Part shown: one piece after another, positions 19,581 through 28,422 of the stretch | Position numbering within the stretch: position 1 is the first letter of the stretch | How the letters are laid out: each line of letters starts with the position of its first letter | Assembly (NCBI RefSeq): GCF_000426725.1 | Contig: NZ_AUFX01000006.1 | Location: forward strand, 495,259 to 559,258 | Origin: Sporocytophaga myxococcoides DSM 11118 | Lineage (GTDB): Bacteria > Bacteroidota > Bacteroidia > Cytophagales > Cytophagaceae | DNA length: 64,000 bases | Reading direction: 5' to 3' | Notes under the pieces: model-generated | Seen by the model: the letters and a program-made list of their open reading frames with translations, nothing else | Databases searched by the model: none | Told to the model about the DNA's origin: nothing | Program-made: the position numbers and the translations under genes

Positions 19581-20720
19581 ATGAATTTTGACCTCAATGA
19601 AAACCAACAAATGATAGCCAGAATGATCCAGGATTTTGGCCAGAGAAGTATAAAACCTCATGTATTGGAATGGGATGAAAAACAGGAGTTCCCTATTCCT
19701 CTCTTCAAAAAACTGGGAGAATTGGGACTCATGGGTGTTTTGGTACCCGAAATATACGGAGGGGCAGGATTCTCATATTTTGAATACATTACTGCAATCA
19801 AGGAAATATCCAAAATTGACGGTGCGATAGGACTTTCAGTAGCAGCGCACAATTCCCTTTGCACTGGCCATATTTTATCTTTCGGTAATGAGGATCAAAA
19901 AAAGAAATATTTGCCCAAACTTGCTTCAGCAGAATTTATTGGGGCCTGGGGTCTTACTGAACCAAATACAGGATCAGATGCTGGAAATATGAAAACCGTT
20001 GCCGTGCAGGATGGTGATTATTGGATAATAAATGGATCCAAAAATTTTATTACCCATGGTAAATCAGGAGATTTGGCAGTGGTGATAACAAGAACAGGAA
20101 ATCCAGGTGAGCACAGATGTTCTACCGCATTTATTATTGAAAAAGGTACTCCCGGATTTAGCGCAGGAAAAAAAGAAAATAAATTGGGAATGCGCGCATC
20201 CGAAACAACAGAACTCATATTTGACAATGTAAGAGTCCACAAAGATCAAATGCTTGGAAGTAAGGGAGATGGCTTTGTCCAAGCAATGAAAGTTCTTGAT
20301 GGAGGAAGGATATCAATTGCAGCATTAAGCCTTGGCATTGCAGAAGGAGCATTTGATGCCGCATTAAAATATTCTCAGGAACGTCATCAATTCAACAAGC
20401 CTATTGCTTCTTTTCAGGGAATTTCATTTAAACTGGCAGAAATGGCTACCGAACTTGAGGCCGCAAATCTCCTGACCTTAAAAGCGGCAGATATGAAAAT
20501 CAAAGGAATGCACATGACAAAAGAGGCGGCGATGGCAAAATATTATGCATCCGAAGTTGCAGTAAAAGTTGCAAATGAGGCTGTTCAGATTTTTGGTGGA
20601 TATGGATATACAAAGGATTTCCCTGTAGAAAAATTTTATAGAGACGCGAAACTGTGTACAATTGGTGAAGGAACTTCAGAAATTCAAAAAATAGTTATAA
20701 GTAAAAATCTAATAAATTAA
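19581..20720 (+). CDS. Acyl-CoA dehydrogenase (short/medium-chain type)
   Basis: FAD enzyme of beta-oxidation or branched-chain amino acid breakdown that introduces the 2,3 double bond into acyl-CoA. Family motifs are GAWGLTEPNTGSDAGNMKT (FAD/substrate contact), WIINGSKNFITHG, the arginine-containing YSQERHQFNKPIASFQ, and near the C-terminus QIFGGYGYTKDFPVEKFYRD followed by GEGTSEIQ, which carries the catalytic Glu of the butyryl-CoA dehydrogenase type. The 379-aa length is normal. It is a single gene, 70 bases before rpsU. The chain-length preference cannot be read from sequence by eye. Confidence 0.95.
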   Translation: MNFDLNENQQMIARMIQDFGQRSIKPHVLEWDEKQEFPIPLFKKLGELGLMGVLVPEIYGGAGFSYFEYITAIKEISKIDGAIGLSVAAHNSLCTGHILSFGNEDQKKKYLPKLASAEFIGAWGLTEPNTGSDAGNMKTVAVQDGDYWIINGSKNFITHGKSGDLAVVITRTGNPGEHRCSTAFIIEKGTPGFSAGKKENKLGMRASETTELIFDNVRVHKDQMLGSKGDGFVQAMKVLDGGRISIAALSLGIAEGAFDAALKYSQERHQFNKPIASFQGISFKLAEMATELEAANLLTLKAADMKIKGMHMTKEAAMAKYYASEVAVKVANEAVQIFGGYGYTKDFPVEKFYRDAKLCTIGEGTSEIQKIVISKNLIN

Positions 20721-20761
20721 AAATTTAAATCTAGGCAAGTGAATATTTGTGAATAATTACT

Positions 20762-20769
20762 TATATTTG
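20762..20769 (+). promoter_or_regulatory. Promoter -7 element for rpsU
   Basis: TATATTTG matches TAnnTTTG exactly, 21 bases before the rpsU ATG. An upstream TTTG at 20746-20749 leaves a spacer of only 12 bases, so the -33 element is not clear. Confidence 0.5.
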
Positions 20770-20790
20770 CATCCCTTAAATTGAAAATAA

Positions 20791-20985
20791 ATGATTATCA
20801 TCAACGTAAAAGAAAACGAGTCAATAGATAAAGCTCTTAAGAGATTTAAGAAGAAATTCGAAAGAACAGGTGTATTGAAAGAACTTCGCGCAAGAAGCTA
20901 TTACGAGAAAAAATCTGTTTCCAGAAGAGCTGAAAAAATCAGAGCTGTTTATAGACAAAAACTTAATGAGCAAGAAACAATATAG
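20791..20985 (+). CDS. rpsU: 30S ribosomal protein S21
   Basis: Small basic protein of the 30S platform, near the 3' end of 16S rRNA, needed for start-site recognition. The 64-residue length, the opening MIIINVKENESIDKALKRFKK and the basic RSYYEKKSVSRR segment are those of Bacteroidota S21. It has its own promoter-like element and is followed after 68 bases by a Xer recombinase gene. In some Bacteroidota S21 is linked to the masked anti-Shine-Dalgarno of 16S rRNA; nothing in this gene differs from that. Confidence 0.97.
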   Translation: MIIINVKENESIDKALKRFKKKFERTGVLKELRARSYYEKKSVSRRAEKIRAVYRQKLNEQETI

Positions 20986-21023
20986 TTTCTTTCTTTTGAA
21001 ATAAGATTTTTTTTATTATGTTT

Positions 21024-21050
21024 AGTATTACCTGATATTCAGGTAGTACT
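21024..21050 (+). other. Hairpin directly before the Xer start codon
   Basis: AGTATTACCTGA (21024-21035) pairs with TCAGGTAGTACT (21039-21050) around a TAT loop: twelve pairs counting one G-U. It ends three bases before the ATG at 21054, so in RNA it would cover the ribosome-binding region. No T-run follows, which argues against an ordinary rpsU terminator. Confidence 0.6.
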
Positions 21051-21053
21051 AAT

Positions 21054-21932
21054 ATGATAGAATCGTATTTAAATTATATTAGATATGAAAAAAGGTATAG
21101 CAATCATACCTTTATTTCATATCAAAATGACCTCAATCAATTCTCTGTCTTTTCAAAAGACAGCTATGGCTTGTCATGCCCTTCTGAAGCATCTTATCAG
21201 ATGATTAGAGCTTGGATTATAACATTGGCAGAAAATGAAATTACAGCAAAATCAATCAACAGGAAGATTGCATGTCTAAGATCTTTCTTTAAATATCTCC
21301 TTAAACAAGGAACAATTCAAAAAGACCCTACTCTTCGTCTTAAAGCACCTAAAATAAACAAACAATTACCTCATTTTGTCGAGGAAAACGATTTATTACG
21401 TCTCCTTGATCATTTCATATTTTCCTTAGACTTTTATGGATTCAGAGATAAACTTATCCTTGAACTTCTTTATGGAACAGGTATTCGTTTGTCCGAACTT
21501 ATTTCAATAAAAGAAGAACACATCAATAAGTTTGAGCGTATTATTAAAATCAAAGGGAAGGGAAACAAGGAACGAATCATTCCTCTGAACGAAAACCTAA
21601 TGAATCTTATTAATATATATAAGAAGGAGAGAGAAAAAGTGATTGAAAAGCCTAATGAATATTTAATTATTACGGACAAAGGTGAACAAAGCTATCCGAT
21701 GTTTATTTACCGCACAGTAAAAAACTATCTTGATACCATACCCACTTTGGAAAAAAGAAGTCCCCATGTATTGAGGCATACTTTTGCTACTCATCTTCTT
21801 AATAAAGGAGCAGATTTGAATGCTATTAAGGATTTGTTGGGGCACAGCAGCCTTGCAGCAACTCAGGTTTATACCCATAATTCTCTGGATAAGCTCAAAG
21901 CCATTTTTGAGCAGGCTCATCCAAAAGCATGA
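21054..21932 (+). CDS. Tyrosine recombinase, XerC/XerD type
   Basis: Site-specific recombinase that resolves chromosome dimers at dif. The N-terminal SAM-like core-binding domain (about residues 1-95, with NHTFISYQNDLNQF) is followed by the catalytic domain. Active-site residues are R145 (GTGIRLSEL), the Lys of KGKGNKER, H238 and R241 in HVLRHTFATHLL, H264 in LLGHSSLAATQVYTH and the nucleophile Y273. At 292 aa it is a compact host-type Xer rather than a phage integrase, and nothing mobile lies nearby. I cannot say whether it is XerC or XerD. A hairpin covers the start region. Confidence 0.95.
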   Translation: MIESYLNYIRYEKRYSNHTFISYQNDLNQFSVFSKDSYGLSCPSEASYQMIRAWIITLAENEITAKSINRKIACLRSFFKYLLKQGTIQKDPTLRLKAPKINKQLPHFVEENDLLRLLDHFIFSLDFYGFRDKLILELLYGTGIRLSELISIKEEHINKFERIIKIKGKGNKERIIPLNENLMNLINIYKKEREKVIEKPNEYLIITDKGEQSYPMFIYRTVKNYLDTIPTLEKRSPHVLRHTFATHLLNKGADLNAIKDLLGHSSLAATQVYTHNSLDKLKAIFEQAHPKA

Positions 21933-21956
21933 TTGATAACTTTAAATTATATAACT

Positions 21957-22256
21957 ATGAAACTTCAAATGCAATCTATCCATTTCGACGCAGACAAAAA
22001 GTTGCTAGATTTTATTCAGAAAAAACTGGACAAACTTGAAACTTTTTATGATAGAATCACTGAAGGAGACGTTTACCTTCGGGTCGAGACAGATGATGTT
22101 AAAGGGAATAAATCTGTGCATGTTAAACTTTTTCTTCCTGGAACATCAATAATGGCTAAGGAACAAGCCGCTTCATTTGAAGAAGCTGTTGATTTAGTCT
22201 ATGAAAACTTAAAACGTCAACTTCAGAAGACCAAAGAAAAAATGAACTCAATCTAA
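21957..22256 (+). CDS. hpf: Ribosome hibernation promoting factor (HPF/RaiA family)
   Basis: Short-form hibernation factor that binds the 30S decoding region and blocks mRNA and tRNA sites in slow growth. The ATG at 21957 gives MKLQMQSIHFDADKKLLDF, the expected family start; a TTG at 21933 would add eight residues and is less likely. The 99-residue product has the beta-alpha-beta-beta-beta-alpha pattern of the family and an amphipathic C-terminal helix (YENLKRQLQKTKEK). It lacks the extra C-terminal domain of long HPF. It lies 24 bases after the Xer gene and is followed by a strong bidirectional terminator. Confidence 0.92.
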   Translation: MKLQMQSIHFDADKKLLDFIQKKLDKLETFYDRITEGDVYLRVETDDVKGNKSVHVKLFLPGTSIMAKEQAASFEEAVDLVYENLKRQLQKTKEKMNSI

Positions 22257-22289
22257 TTATTACTATCAGATTGATTGTATTTATAATGA

Positions 22290-22318
22290 AAAAAGCCCCA
22301 AATCGGGGCTTTTTCATT
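22290..22318. terminator. Bidirectional terminator between hpf and infB
   Basis: AAAAAGCCCC (22290-22299) pairs with GGGGCTTTTT (22305-22314) around AAATC. T-runs follow on both strands, so it can end hpf (+) and infB (-) transcripts. Confidence 0.92.
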
Positions 22319-22335
22319 AAATTATTTTTTAAAAC

Positions 22336-25300
22336 TTATAAAGTACGTTTAGTTTCTTTTTCTTCGAATGCCTCAACTATATCACCTACCTGCAGGTCAT
22401 TAAACCCTTGGAAGCTCAAGCCGCACTCATATCCAAATTTCACTTCACTCACATCATCTTTATATCTCTTCAGTGAATCTAGCTTACCAGTATGAACAAC
22501 AATTCCATCTCTGACTACTCTGACTTTACTTTGTCTTCTGATAAGGCCATCAGTAACATAACAGCCGGCAATAGTACCAACTTTTGAAATCTTGAATGTC
22601 TCTCTAACTTCAACATTTGCTACAACGACCTCTTCAAGTTTTGGCTCAAGCATGCCTTCCATCGCATCTTTCACTTCATTGATCGCATCGTAAATGATGG
22701 AGTAAAGTCTGATTTCAATTTCTTCCTGATCAGCAAGCTTTCTTGATGTTGTAGTTGGCCTTACCTGGAAACCTACAATGATTGCATCCGATGCAGATGC
22801 TAGCAATACATCTGATTCCGAAATTGCACCAACTGCTTTATGTATGATTCTAACCTGAATTTCAGGAGTAGATAGTTTAAGCAATGAATCAGAAAGTGCT
22901 TCAACCGAACCATCCACGTCACCTTTAACGATAATGTTAAGCTCTTTGAAGTTTCCGATAGCAAGCCTTCTTCCGATTTCGTCAAGTGTTATATGTTTTC
23001 TTGTGCGGATACTCTGCTCACGAAGCAATTGCTCCCTCTTAGTAGCAATTTCCCTTGCTTCTCTTTCAGACTCCATAACATGAAATTTATCACCTGCCTG
23101 CGGTGCTCCATTCAAACCAAGCAGCTGAACCGGAGTAGATGGGCCTGCCTTTTTGACTTTAACGCCTCTATGATCAGTCATTGCTTTAACTTTTCCATAG
23201 TGAGCTCCGGCAACAACAACGTCTCCAACACTAAGTGAACCACTTTGAACAAGAACCGTAGCTAAATAACCACGACCTTTATCAAGAGACGCTTCCACAA
23301 TAGTTCCTGAGGCATTTCTATTAGGATTTGCCTTTAAATCTAGAATTTCAGCCTCTAGCAAGACTTTATCCAATAACTCAGAAATACCTTTTCCGCTCTT
23401 CGCAGATATTAACTCACACTGATATTTTCCACCCCAGTCTTCTACTAAGATATTTTCTTTAGCAAGCTCTTCTTTAATTTTATCAGGGTTAGCAGTAGGT
23501 TTATCCACCTTATTGATAGCAATAACTATCGGCACACCCGCAACCATAGCATGATTTATTGCCTCTTTAGTTTGCGGCATCACACTATCGTCTGCTGCTA
23601 CAACTATAATTACAATATCTGTAATTTTAGCTCCACGGGCACGCATCGCGGTGAACGCTTCGTGACCTGGGGTATCCAGGAAGGTTATTTTCTTGCCTGA
23701 ATCTGTGGTTACATTATATGCACCAATGTGCTGAGTGATACCTCCGGCTTCGCCTTGTACAACTTTAGTTTTTCTTATATAATCAAGGAGTGACGTCTTT
23801 CCATGATCGACGTGTCCCATAATTGTTACTATAGGAGCCCTTTCAACCATGTCTTCGGGGCGATCTTCAGCCTCTGCAATGATTTCCTCATCATCGCTTG
23901 AGATAAATTCTGTAGTGTACCCAAATTCATCAGCAATTACGGTAATTGCTTCCGCATCTAGCCTTTGATTTATTGAAACAAACATACCTAAACTAAGGCA
24001 TGTCGAAATAACTTGGTTAACAGAAACCTCCATCATAACGGCCAAGTCATTTGCTGAGATATATTCTGTAACTCTCAAAACTTTGGCCTGTTCATGTTCA
24101 TGAAGCATCCTTTCCTCCTCAGCCTCGGCAAATGCAGACCTTTTGTCCTTTCTGTATTTTGCTCTGTTAACTGGGCCTTTGTTTCCGCTTAATTTTGCAA
24201 GTGTCGCTTTGATTTGATCCTGAATCTGTTTATCAGAAACCTCCTCTTTTACAACTGGCTTCTTAAAGTTTTTGTTTCTGTTATTATTATCCCTATTGGC
24301 ATTTCCAGGTCTATTAGCATTTCCAGGTCTATTGTCTCTGGATTGTGTTCCTGCTCCTGTCTGAACCTGAGGCGTCCCTGTTTGAGTAGTGGGCTGGCCT
24401 TCCTTGCCAGGAATTCTGAGTCTTTTACGCTTTCTCTTAAGTTTCTTTTTGTCTTTGTCGTCAGAAGAGGCTACAGGTTTATTATCCTTTTTCTTAGGCT
24501 TATCTGGCAATTCTATTTTGCCCATTACGGTAAGACCTTTCAAGGTATCGGCTTTTGCCTTTATTAACTCCTCTTCTTCCTGTGGCTTAACAACCGGTGG
24601 CATTTGCTGCAGAGGTTTTGTGATTACTTCTTCGGTCACCTGAACTGGTTTTACAATTTCCTCTACCGGCTTTTCTTCCTTCTTCACTTCCGGAATCTTG
24701 ATTTCCTTAGGTTCAGGTGCAACAGGAGCAACTACTTCTTCCACCTTTGGCTTTACAGGCTCCTTAACTTCAACTACTTCCTGAACTACTTTTACAGGTT
24801 TTACAGGCACAGGTTCCTCTTTTATAGTTACCGGCTCCTCTGCTTTTTTCACTTCTTTAGGTTGCTCGACAACTTGCTTAGGTTCTTTTACCTCCGCAGG
24901 TTCTTCGACTTTAGGTTTAGTTTTTTTCTTCTCATTCAGATCAATTTTCCCTAATACTTTTATCCCTTGAAGCTTTACTTTTGAAAGATCTGATTCTGAA
25001 GAGGCATCTACTTGCTGTTCTTTAACAGGTTCAGTTTTGACAACCGGCTCTTCTGCTGGTTTGCTTTTTTCTGTACTAGTATTTTTAATGAAGAATTCTT
25101 CGTCTTCATCTTTAGCTCTTTTCTCAGCTGTATTTTCTGACTCAATGATGATGTTGTCAGTATGCTTTTTACCAATGGTGAGACCAGACGCTTCCTTTTT
25201 ATCAAGTGCTGAAGACTCGAATTCTTTCATCAGCAGATTGAATTGTTGAAGCGTTATTTTTGAATTAGGATTATTTTCAATTTCAAAGCCTTTAGCAGCA

Positions 25301-25380
25301 AGGTGTTCTGTAATTGTAGAAAGACCTACATTCAGTTTTCTTGCCACCTGGCTTAGCCTCATCATTTTTTCTTCAGTCAT
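22336..25380 (-). CDS. infB: Translation initiation factor IF-2
   Basis: GTPase that brings initiator fMet-tRNA to the 30S subunit and promotes 70S joining. The N-terminus holds an IF2_N-like helical domain ([21 protein letters not shown]), then about 330 residues of Lys/Glu/Pro/Val-rich linker and a basic Arg/Asn segment. The G domain begins near residue 520 with [12 protein letters not shown], followed by [23 protein letters not shown] and SAKSGKG. Domains II-IV, ending in [18 protein letters not shown], are complete. The 1014-aa length is usual for the phylum. It is last in rimP-nusA-infB, 39 bases after nusA, and ends at the shared terminator. Confidence 0.98.
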   Translation of the reverse strand: MTEEKMMRLSQVARKLNVGLSTITEHLAAKGFEIENNPNSKITLQQFNLLMKEFESSALDKKEASGLTIGKKHTDNIIIESENTAEKRAKDEDEEFFIKNTSTEKSKPAEEPVVKTEPVKEQQVDASSESDLSKVKLQGIKVLGKIDLNEKKKTKPKVEEPAEVKEPKQVVEQPKEVKKAEEPVTIKEEPVPVKPVKVVQEVVEVKEPVKPKVEEVVAPVAPEPKEIKIPEVKKEEKPVEEIVKPVQVTEEVITKPLQQMPPVVKPQEEEELIKAKADTLKGLTVMGKIELPDKPKKKDNKPVASSDDKDKKKLKRKRKRLRIPGKEGQPTTQTGTPQVQTGAGTQSRDNRPGNANRPGNANRDNNNRNKNFKKPVVKEEVSDKQIQDQIKATLAKLSGNKGPVNRAKYRKDKRSAFAEAEEERMLHEHEQAKVLRVTEYISANDLAVMMEVSVNQVISTCLSLGMFVSINQRLDAEAITVIADEFGYTTEFISSDDEEIIAEAEDRPEDMVERAPIVTIMGHVDHGKTSLLDYIRKTKVVQGEAGGITQHIGAYNVTTDSGKKITFLDTPGHEAFTAMRARGAKITDIVIIVVAADDSVMPQTKEAINHAMVAGVPIVIAINKVDKPTANPDKIKEELAKENILVEDWGGKYQCELISAKSGKGISELLDKVLLEAEILDLKANPNRNASGTIVEASLDKGRGYLATVLVQSGSLSVGDVVVAGAHYGKVKAMTDHRGVKVKKAGPSTPVQLLGLNGAPQAGDKFHVMESEREAREIATKREQLLREQSIRTRKHITLDEIGRRLAIGNFKELNIIVKGDVDGSVEALSDSLLKLSTPEIQVRIIHKAVGAISESDVLLASASDAIIVGFQVRPTTTSRKLADQEEIEIRLYSIIYDAINEVKDAMEGMLEPKLEEVVVANVEVRETFKISKVGTIAGCYVTDGLIRRQSKVRVVRDGIVVHTGKLDSLKRYKDDVSEVKFGYECGLSFQGFNDLQVGDIVEAFEEKETKRTL
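24300..24335 (-). repeat. 18-bp tandem repeat (two copies) inside infB linker
   Basis: The unit GCATTTCCAGGTCTATTA at 24300-24317 is repeated at 24318-24335 with one change at its last base. On the coding strand it gives two Asn-Arg-Pro-Gly-Asn-Ala units in the basic linker of IF-2. It is in frame and is likely free to vary in copy number. Confidence 0.9.
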
Positions 25381-25419
25381 TACCTAATATTGTAATAATA
25401 ATAATTGTAATAGTTTTTT

Positions 25420-26673
25420 TTATTCGAATTCTTGCTTCAGAATACTAAGAACATCTTCAATCGTTTCCTCTTCTAGTTCTGTTCTTCTAACAAGGTCTTC
25501 TTTTGTTAGTGCTAGTACACTTTTAGCAGTGTCCAACCCAACTCTTTTTAACTCCTCGATAATCCAGGATTCAATTTCATCGCTAAACTCTGAAAGATCG
25601 ACATCTTCCTCTTCCTGTTCTGAAAGTTCGCGGAATACGTCTATTTCCATACCTACAAGTTTGCTTGCCAATTTTATATTTTGACCGCCTTTACCTATAG
25701 CTAGCGATACTTGATCAGGCTTTAAGAATACAGAAACGCGACCTTCATCACCATCAATTTTGATATTTCCAATTTTAGCAGGACTAAGAGCTCTTGCAAT
25801 ATAAAGCTCCAGATTGTCTGTAAAATTGATAACATCAATATTTTCATTTTCTAATTCTCTAACTATGCTGTGGATCCTAGATCCTTTCATACCAACACAT
25901 GCTCCAACAGGATCAATTCTATCATCATAGGATTCTACTGCTACCTTTGCTCTTTCTCCTGGTTCTCTTACTACTTTTTTGATAGAAATCAGACCGTCAT
26001 AAACCTCAGGGACTTCACTTTCAAATAATCTTTCAAGGAAAGCTGGGGATGTTCTGGATAAGATAATTTTGGGATTACCATTGTGCATTTCCACACGATG
26101 AACAATAGCTCTTGCGCTATCGCCTTTTCTGAATCTGTCTTTTGGAATCTGTTCACTCCTTGGCAATACTAGTTCATTACCTTCTCCATCCAATAAAAGA
26201 ACTTCTTTATTTAGAATCTGATATACTTCACCAGCGATGATTTCGCCAACTATTTCTTTATATTTTTGAAAAAGGATATCCTTTTCAAGGTCTTTAATTT
26301 TCTGGATAAGAGTTTGGCGAGCTGTCATTACCAACCTTCTACCAAAGTCTATAAGTTTAACTTCTTCGGCTACTTCTTCCCCAACTTCAAAATCTGCCTC
26401 TATCTTTCTTGCATCAGTAAGGGAAATATGTTTATTTTCATCAAAGTCAAAACTATCTTCTGCAAATTCATCATCAACTATTTCGCGAATACGCCAAATT
26501 TCAAGGTCACCTTTGTCAACATTGATAATAACATCAAAGTTTTCGTCTGTGACAAATTTCTTTCTGATCATTGTTCTGAAAACATCTTCCAGAATCCTTA
26601 TCATTGTCGGACGATCAATGTTTTTAAATTTTGCAAATTCCGCAAATGACTCGATTAATATTGAACTCTCCAT
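25420..26673 (-). CDS. nusA: Transcription factor NusA
   Basis: RNA polymerase-binding factor for pausing, termination and antitermination. In order: N-terminal polymerase-binding domain (residues about 1-130), S1 domain (VGEIIAGEVYQIL onward), and KH1-KH2, with DPVGACVGMKGSRIHSIVREL and FLKPDQVSLAIGKGGQNIKLA giving both GxxG loops. A C-terminal helix-hairpin-helix-like stretch (IIEELKRVGLDTAKSVLALTK) follows. The 417-aa length is normal for Bacteroidota. It lies 4 bases after rimP in the classical operon. Confidence 0.97.
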   Translation of the reverse strand: MESSILIESFAEFAKFKNIDRPTMIRILEDVFRTMIRKKFVTDENFDVIINVDKGDLEIWRIREIVDDEFAEDSFDFDENKHISLTDARKIEADFEVGEEVAEEVKLIDFGRRLVMTARQTLIQKIKDLEKDILFQKYKEIVGEIIAGEVYQILNKEVLLLDGEGNELVLPRSEQIPKDRFRKGDSARAIVHRVEMHNGNPKIILSRTSPAFLERLFESEVPEVYDGLISIKKVVREPGERAKVAVESYDDRIDPVGACVGMKGSRIHSIVRELENENIDVINFTDNLELYIARALSPAKIGNIKIDGDEGRVSVFLKPDQVSLAIGKGGQNIKLASKLVGMEIDVFRELSEQEEEDVDLSEFSDEIESWIIEELKRVGLDTAKSVLALTKEDLVRRTELEEETIEDVLSILKQEFE

Positions 26674-26677
26674 TTCC

Positions 26678-27151
26678 TTATTTAAATGAAACTAGAACAT
26701 TTGTTTTCTTAATATCTCTGAAAGCGATTTGACGGCTTTCTATTATATTTTTTTTTGACGCTTTATCTTTCTTTTCTGCATCCAGAACTATTAACTCTTC
26801 GCTAACCTCTTTCAGCAGACCATCAATTTGACTTTCGTCTAATAAAGTAACACTTACTCTTCGACCAATATTCCTATAATACTGCCTCTTTAATTTCAAT
26901 GGCTGATCTATCCCTGGGGAAGAAACTTCCAGTACATAGGCCGAATCAATTAAATTGTATTCTTCAATCTCGTTCCCTACCTTTCTGCTCAGATATGCAC
27001 ATGTATCAATATCAACTCCCTTATCACCATCAAGAGTTATGCTTATCTTTTGCCTTCCTGAATTGCCTGTAATAACTAAATCAACAATGAACAAATCATC
27101 GCTGGAAAGGTATTTTTCGGCAATATGAAGTAACTTCTCCTCTATCTTCAT
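26678..27151 (-). CDS. rimP: Ribosome maturation factor RimP
   Basis: RimP helps assemble the 30S subunit. The two-domain pattern is visible: an alpha-beta N-terminal half with ISITLDGDKGVDIDTCAYLSRKV, then YVLEVSSPGIDQPLKLKRQY, the family signature, and an Sm-like C-terminal half. The 157-aa length is usual. It is first in rimP-nusA-infB. Upstream lie a well-formed promoter and, between promoter and start, a stable hairpin (see those entries), so expression may be attenuated. Confidence 0.96.
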   Translation of the reverse strand: MKIEEKLLHIAEKYLSSDDLFIVDLVITGNSGRQKISITLDGDKGVDIDTCAYLSRKVGNEIEEYNLIDSAYVLEVSSPGIDQPLKLKRQYYRNIGRRVSVTLLDESQIDGLLKEVSEELIVLDAEKKDKASKKNIIESRQIAFRDIKKTNVLVSFK

Positions 27152-27168
27152 TAATAATTTATAAATAA

Positions 27169-27191
27169 AAGAGGGGACTATGTCCCCTCTT
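27169..27191 (-). promoter_or_regulatory. Leader hairpin, possible attenuator of rimP-nusA-infB
   Basis: AAGAGGGGAC (27169-27178) pairs with GTCCCCTCTT (27182-27191) around a TAT loop: ten pairs, six of them G-C in the core. On the minus strand it is followed by TTTATTTAT and then the rimP ATG about 18 bases on. It therefore looks like a terminator placed in the 5' leader of the operon. Confidence 0.6.
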
Positions 27192-27220
27192 AATCATACT
27201 TATCCTAAATTTGAACAATG

Positions 27221-27250
27221 CAAAATTAACCAAAATTCTTTTTTTTCAAA
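27221..27250 (-). promoter_or_regulatory. Promoter of rimP-nusA-infB
   Basis: On the minus strand TTTG (27250-27247) is followed after 18 bases by TAATTTTG (27228-27221), a full match to the Bacteroidota consensus. Transcription would begin near 27214, giving a leader of about 60 bases that contains the hairpin at 27169-27191. Confidence 0.65.
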
Positions 27251-27297
27251 AAATATTACCTAAAATTAAAATTTTATTTACAGAAATAATACTTTCA

Positions 27298-28380
27298 ATG
27301 AAATCAGTTGATAATGGTTGGTTATCAGTGAATTTAATCTTCACAGTTCTAATTTTTGGGGGAATTCTTCTCGTATATACTTCCAATGAATTTCCTCCCC
27401 AAAAAGTTCAAATTCTTATTTTGATCCCCCTGTTAATCCCATTTTTTCTATTACTTAATATTTTTTTAATCTTTTTAAATTCTTTCAAAAAAAATCATTA
27501 CAAAGCGATCATATTTTTTTTATTACTTCTTTTCGGTGGCTTCAAATATTTTGGGAGAACATTTCAATTGAGCTTACACAAAAAAGATGGGGAACAAATA
27601 AAAATTGCAAGTTACAATGTTCGCGTTTTTAGCGCCTACCATAAAAAGGGTGAACAGAAAATCAAACAATCTCAAAACTCAATCAATTGGATTAAAAAAA
27701 GTGGTGCTCAAATTGTTTGTATTCAGGAATTTTATACTAATAATACCATAGAAGAGTTGAACACAATTAAGATCTTTAAAAAAAACTACCCTAATAATAG
27801 AATTATTCCTTATTACGATATTCCCCCTCAAAAACTTGGCTTGGCAATATTATCAAAATATAAAATTATTAAATCCGGAGAAGTAAAATTCACCAGTAGT
27901 ACTTTTAACCAGGCGATGTTTGCTGATATTAAAATAAATAAAAATAAAACTTTACGTGTATACAATGTTCATCTACAATCGATGAATATCGATCAAAAAA
28001 TCTTTACAGGGTCAGAGTTTGAAAAAGAATTACTATTTAGCTCAATTAAAAAATATAAACGCGGAGCACTTGAAAGAGCTGAACAATTAAAACAAATACT
28101 CAAACATATCAACAATAGCCCATATCCTGCAATTATCTGCGGAGACTTTAATGATGTCCCGTATAGCTATGTTTATGAGCAATTCAGAAATCATTTTAAA
28201 AATGGATTTGAGGAGAAAGGAGATGGTTTTGGCTTTACCTATTCTAGCAAATATTCTTTTTTAAGAATTGATAACATTTTTGCTTCGAAGCAAATCAAAT
28301 TTATTAATTTTAAAACTCATGATTCTGTCTGGGGGTCGGACCATTTCCCGATTTCTGCAGACGTTTTTATAGAAAATTAA
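27298..28380 (+). CDS. Endonuclease/exonuclease/phosphatase-family protein with N-terminal membrane anchor
   Basis: Metal-dependent hydrolase of the EEP (DNase I-like) fold. The ATG at 27298 is preferred over a TTG at 27211, whose extra 29 residues are AT-driven Lys/Ile/Leu-rich sequence. Three hydrophobic segments within about the first 95 residues place it in the inner membrane, with the catalytic domain outside or inside (not decidable). EEP motifs: IKIASYNVRVFS, VCIQEF (metal-binding Glu), RVYNVHLQS, AIICGDFNDVPYSYVY (Asp and Asn) and the final SDHFPISADV (Asp-His). The product is 360 aa. The substrate is unknown. It stands alone, 42 bases before cysS. Confidence 0.88.
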   Translation: MKSVDNGWLSVNLIFTVLIFGGILLVYTSNEFPPQKVQILILIPLLIPFFLLLNIFLIFLNSFKKNHYKAIIFFLLLLFGGFKYFGRTFQLSLHKKDGEQIKIASYNVRVFSAYHKKGEQKIKQSQNSINWIKKSGAQIVCIQEFYTNNTIEELNTIKIFKKNYPNNRIIPYYDIPPQKLGLAILSKYKIIKSGEVKFTSSTFNQAMFADIKINKNKTLRVYNVHLQSMNIDQKIFTGSEFEKELLFSSIKKYKRGALERAEQLKQILKHINNSPYPAIICGDFNDVPYSYVYEQFRNHFKNGFEEKGDGFGFTYSSKYSFLRIDNIFASKQIKFINFKTHDSVWGSDHFPISADVFIEN

Positions 28381-28422
28381 TTTTTATCAAGTCATTACCA
28401 CCGTTTTATTTAAATTCGCAGC

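Noticed and set aside
21024..21050. Inverted repeat before the Xer gene as a dif site
   Set aside because: A dif site has two 11-base arms around a 6-base centre and a recognisable core; this has a 3-base centre and no such core, and dif is normally in the terminus region.
24300..24335. Direct repeats as part of a CRISPR array
   Set aside because: Only two adjoining 18-base units without spacers, in frame inside infB.
24214..24954. Long open frames on the plus strand opposite the infB linker
   Set aside because: They arise from the Lys/Glu/Pro-rich codon pattern of the coding strand; their products are Phe/Leu/Arg-rich with no family resemblance.
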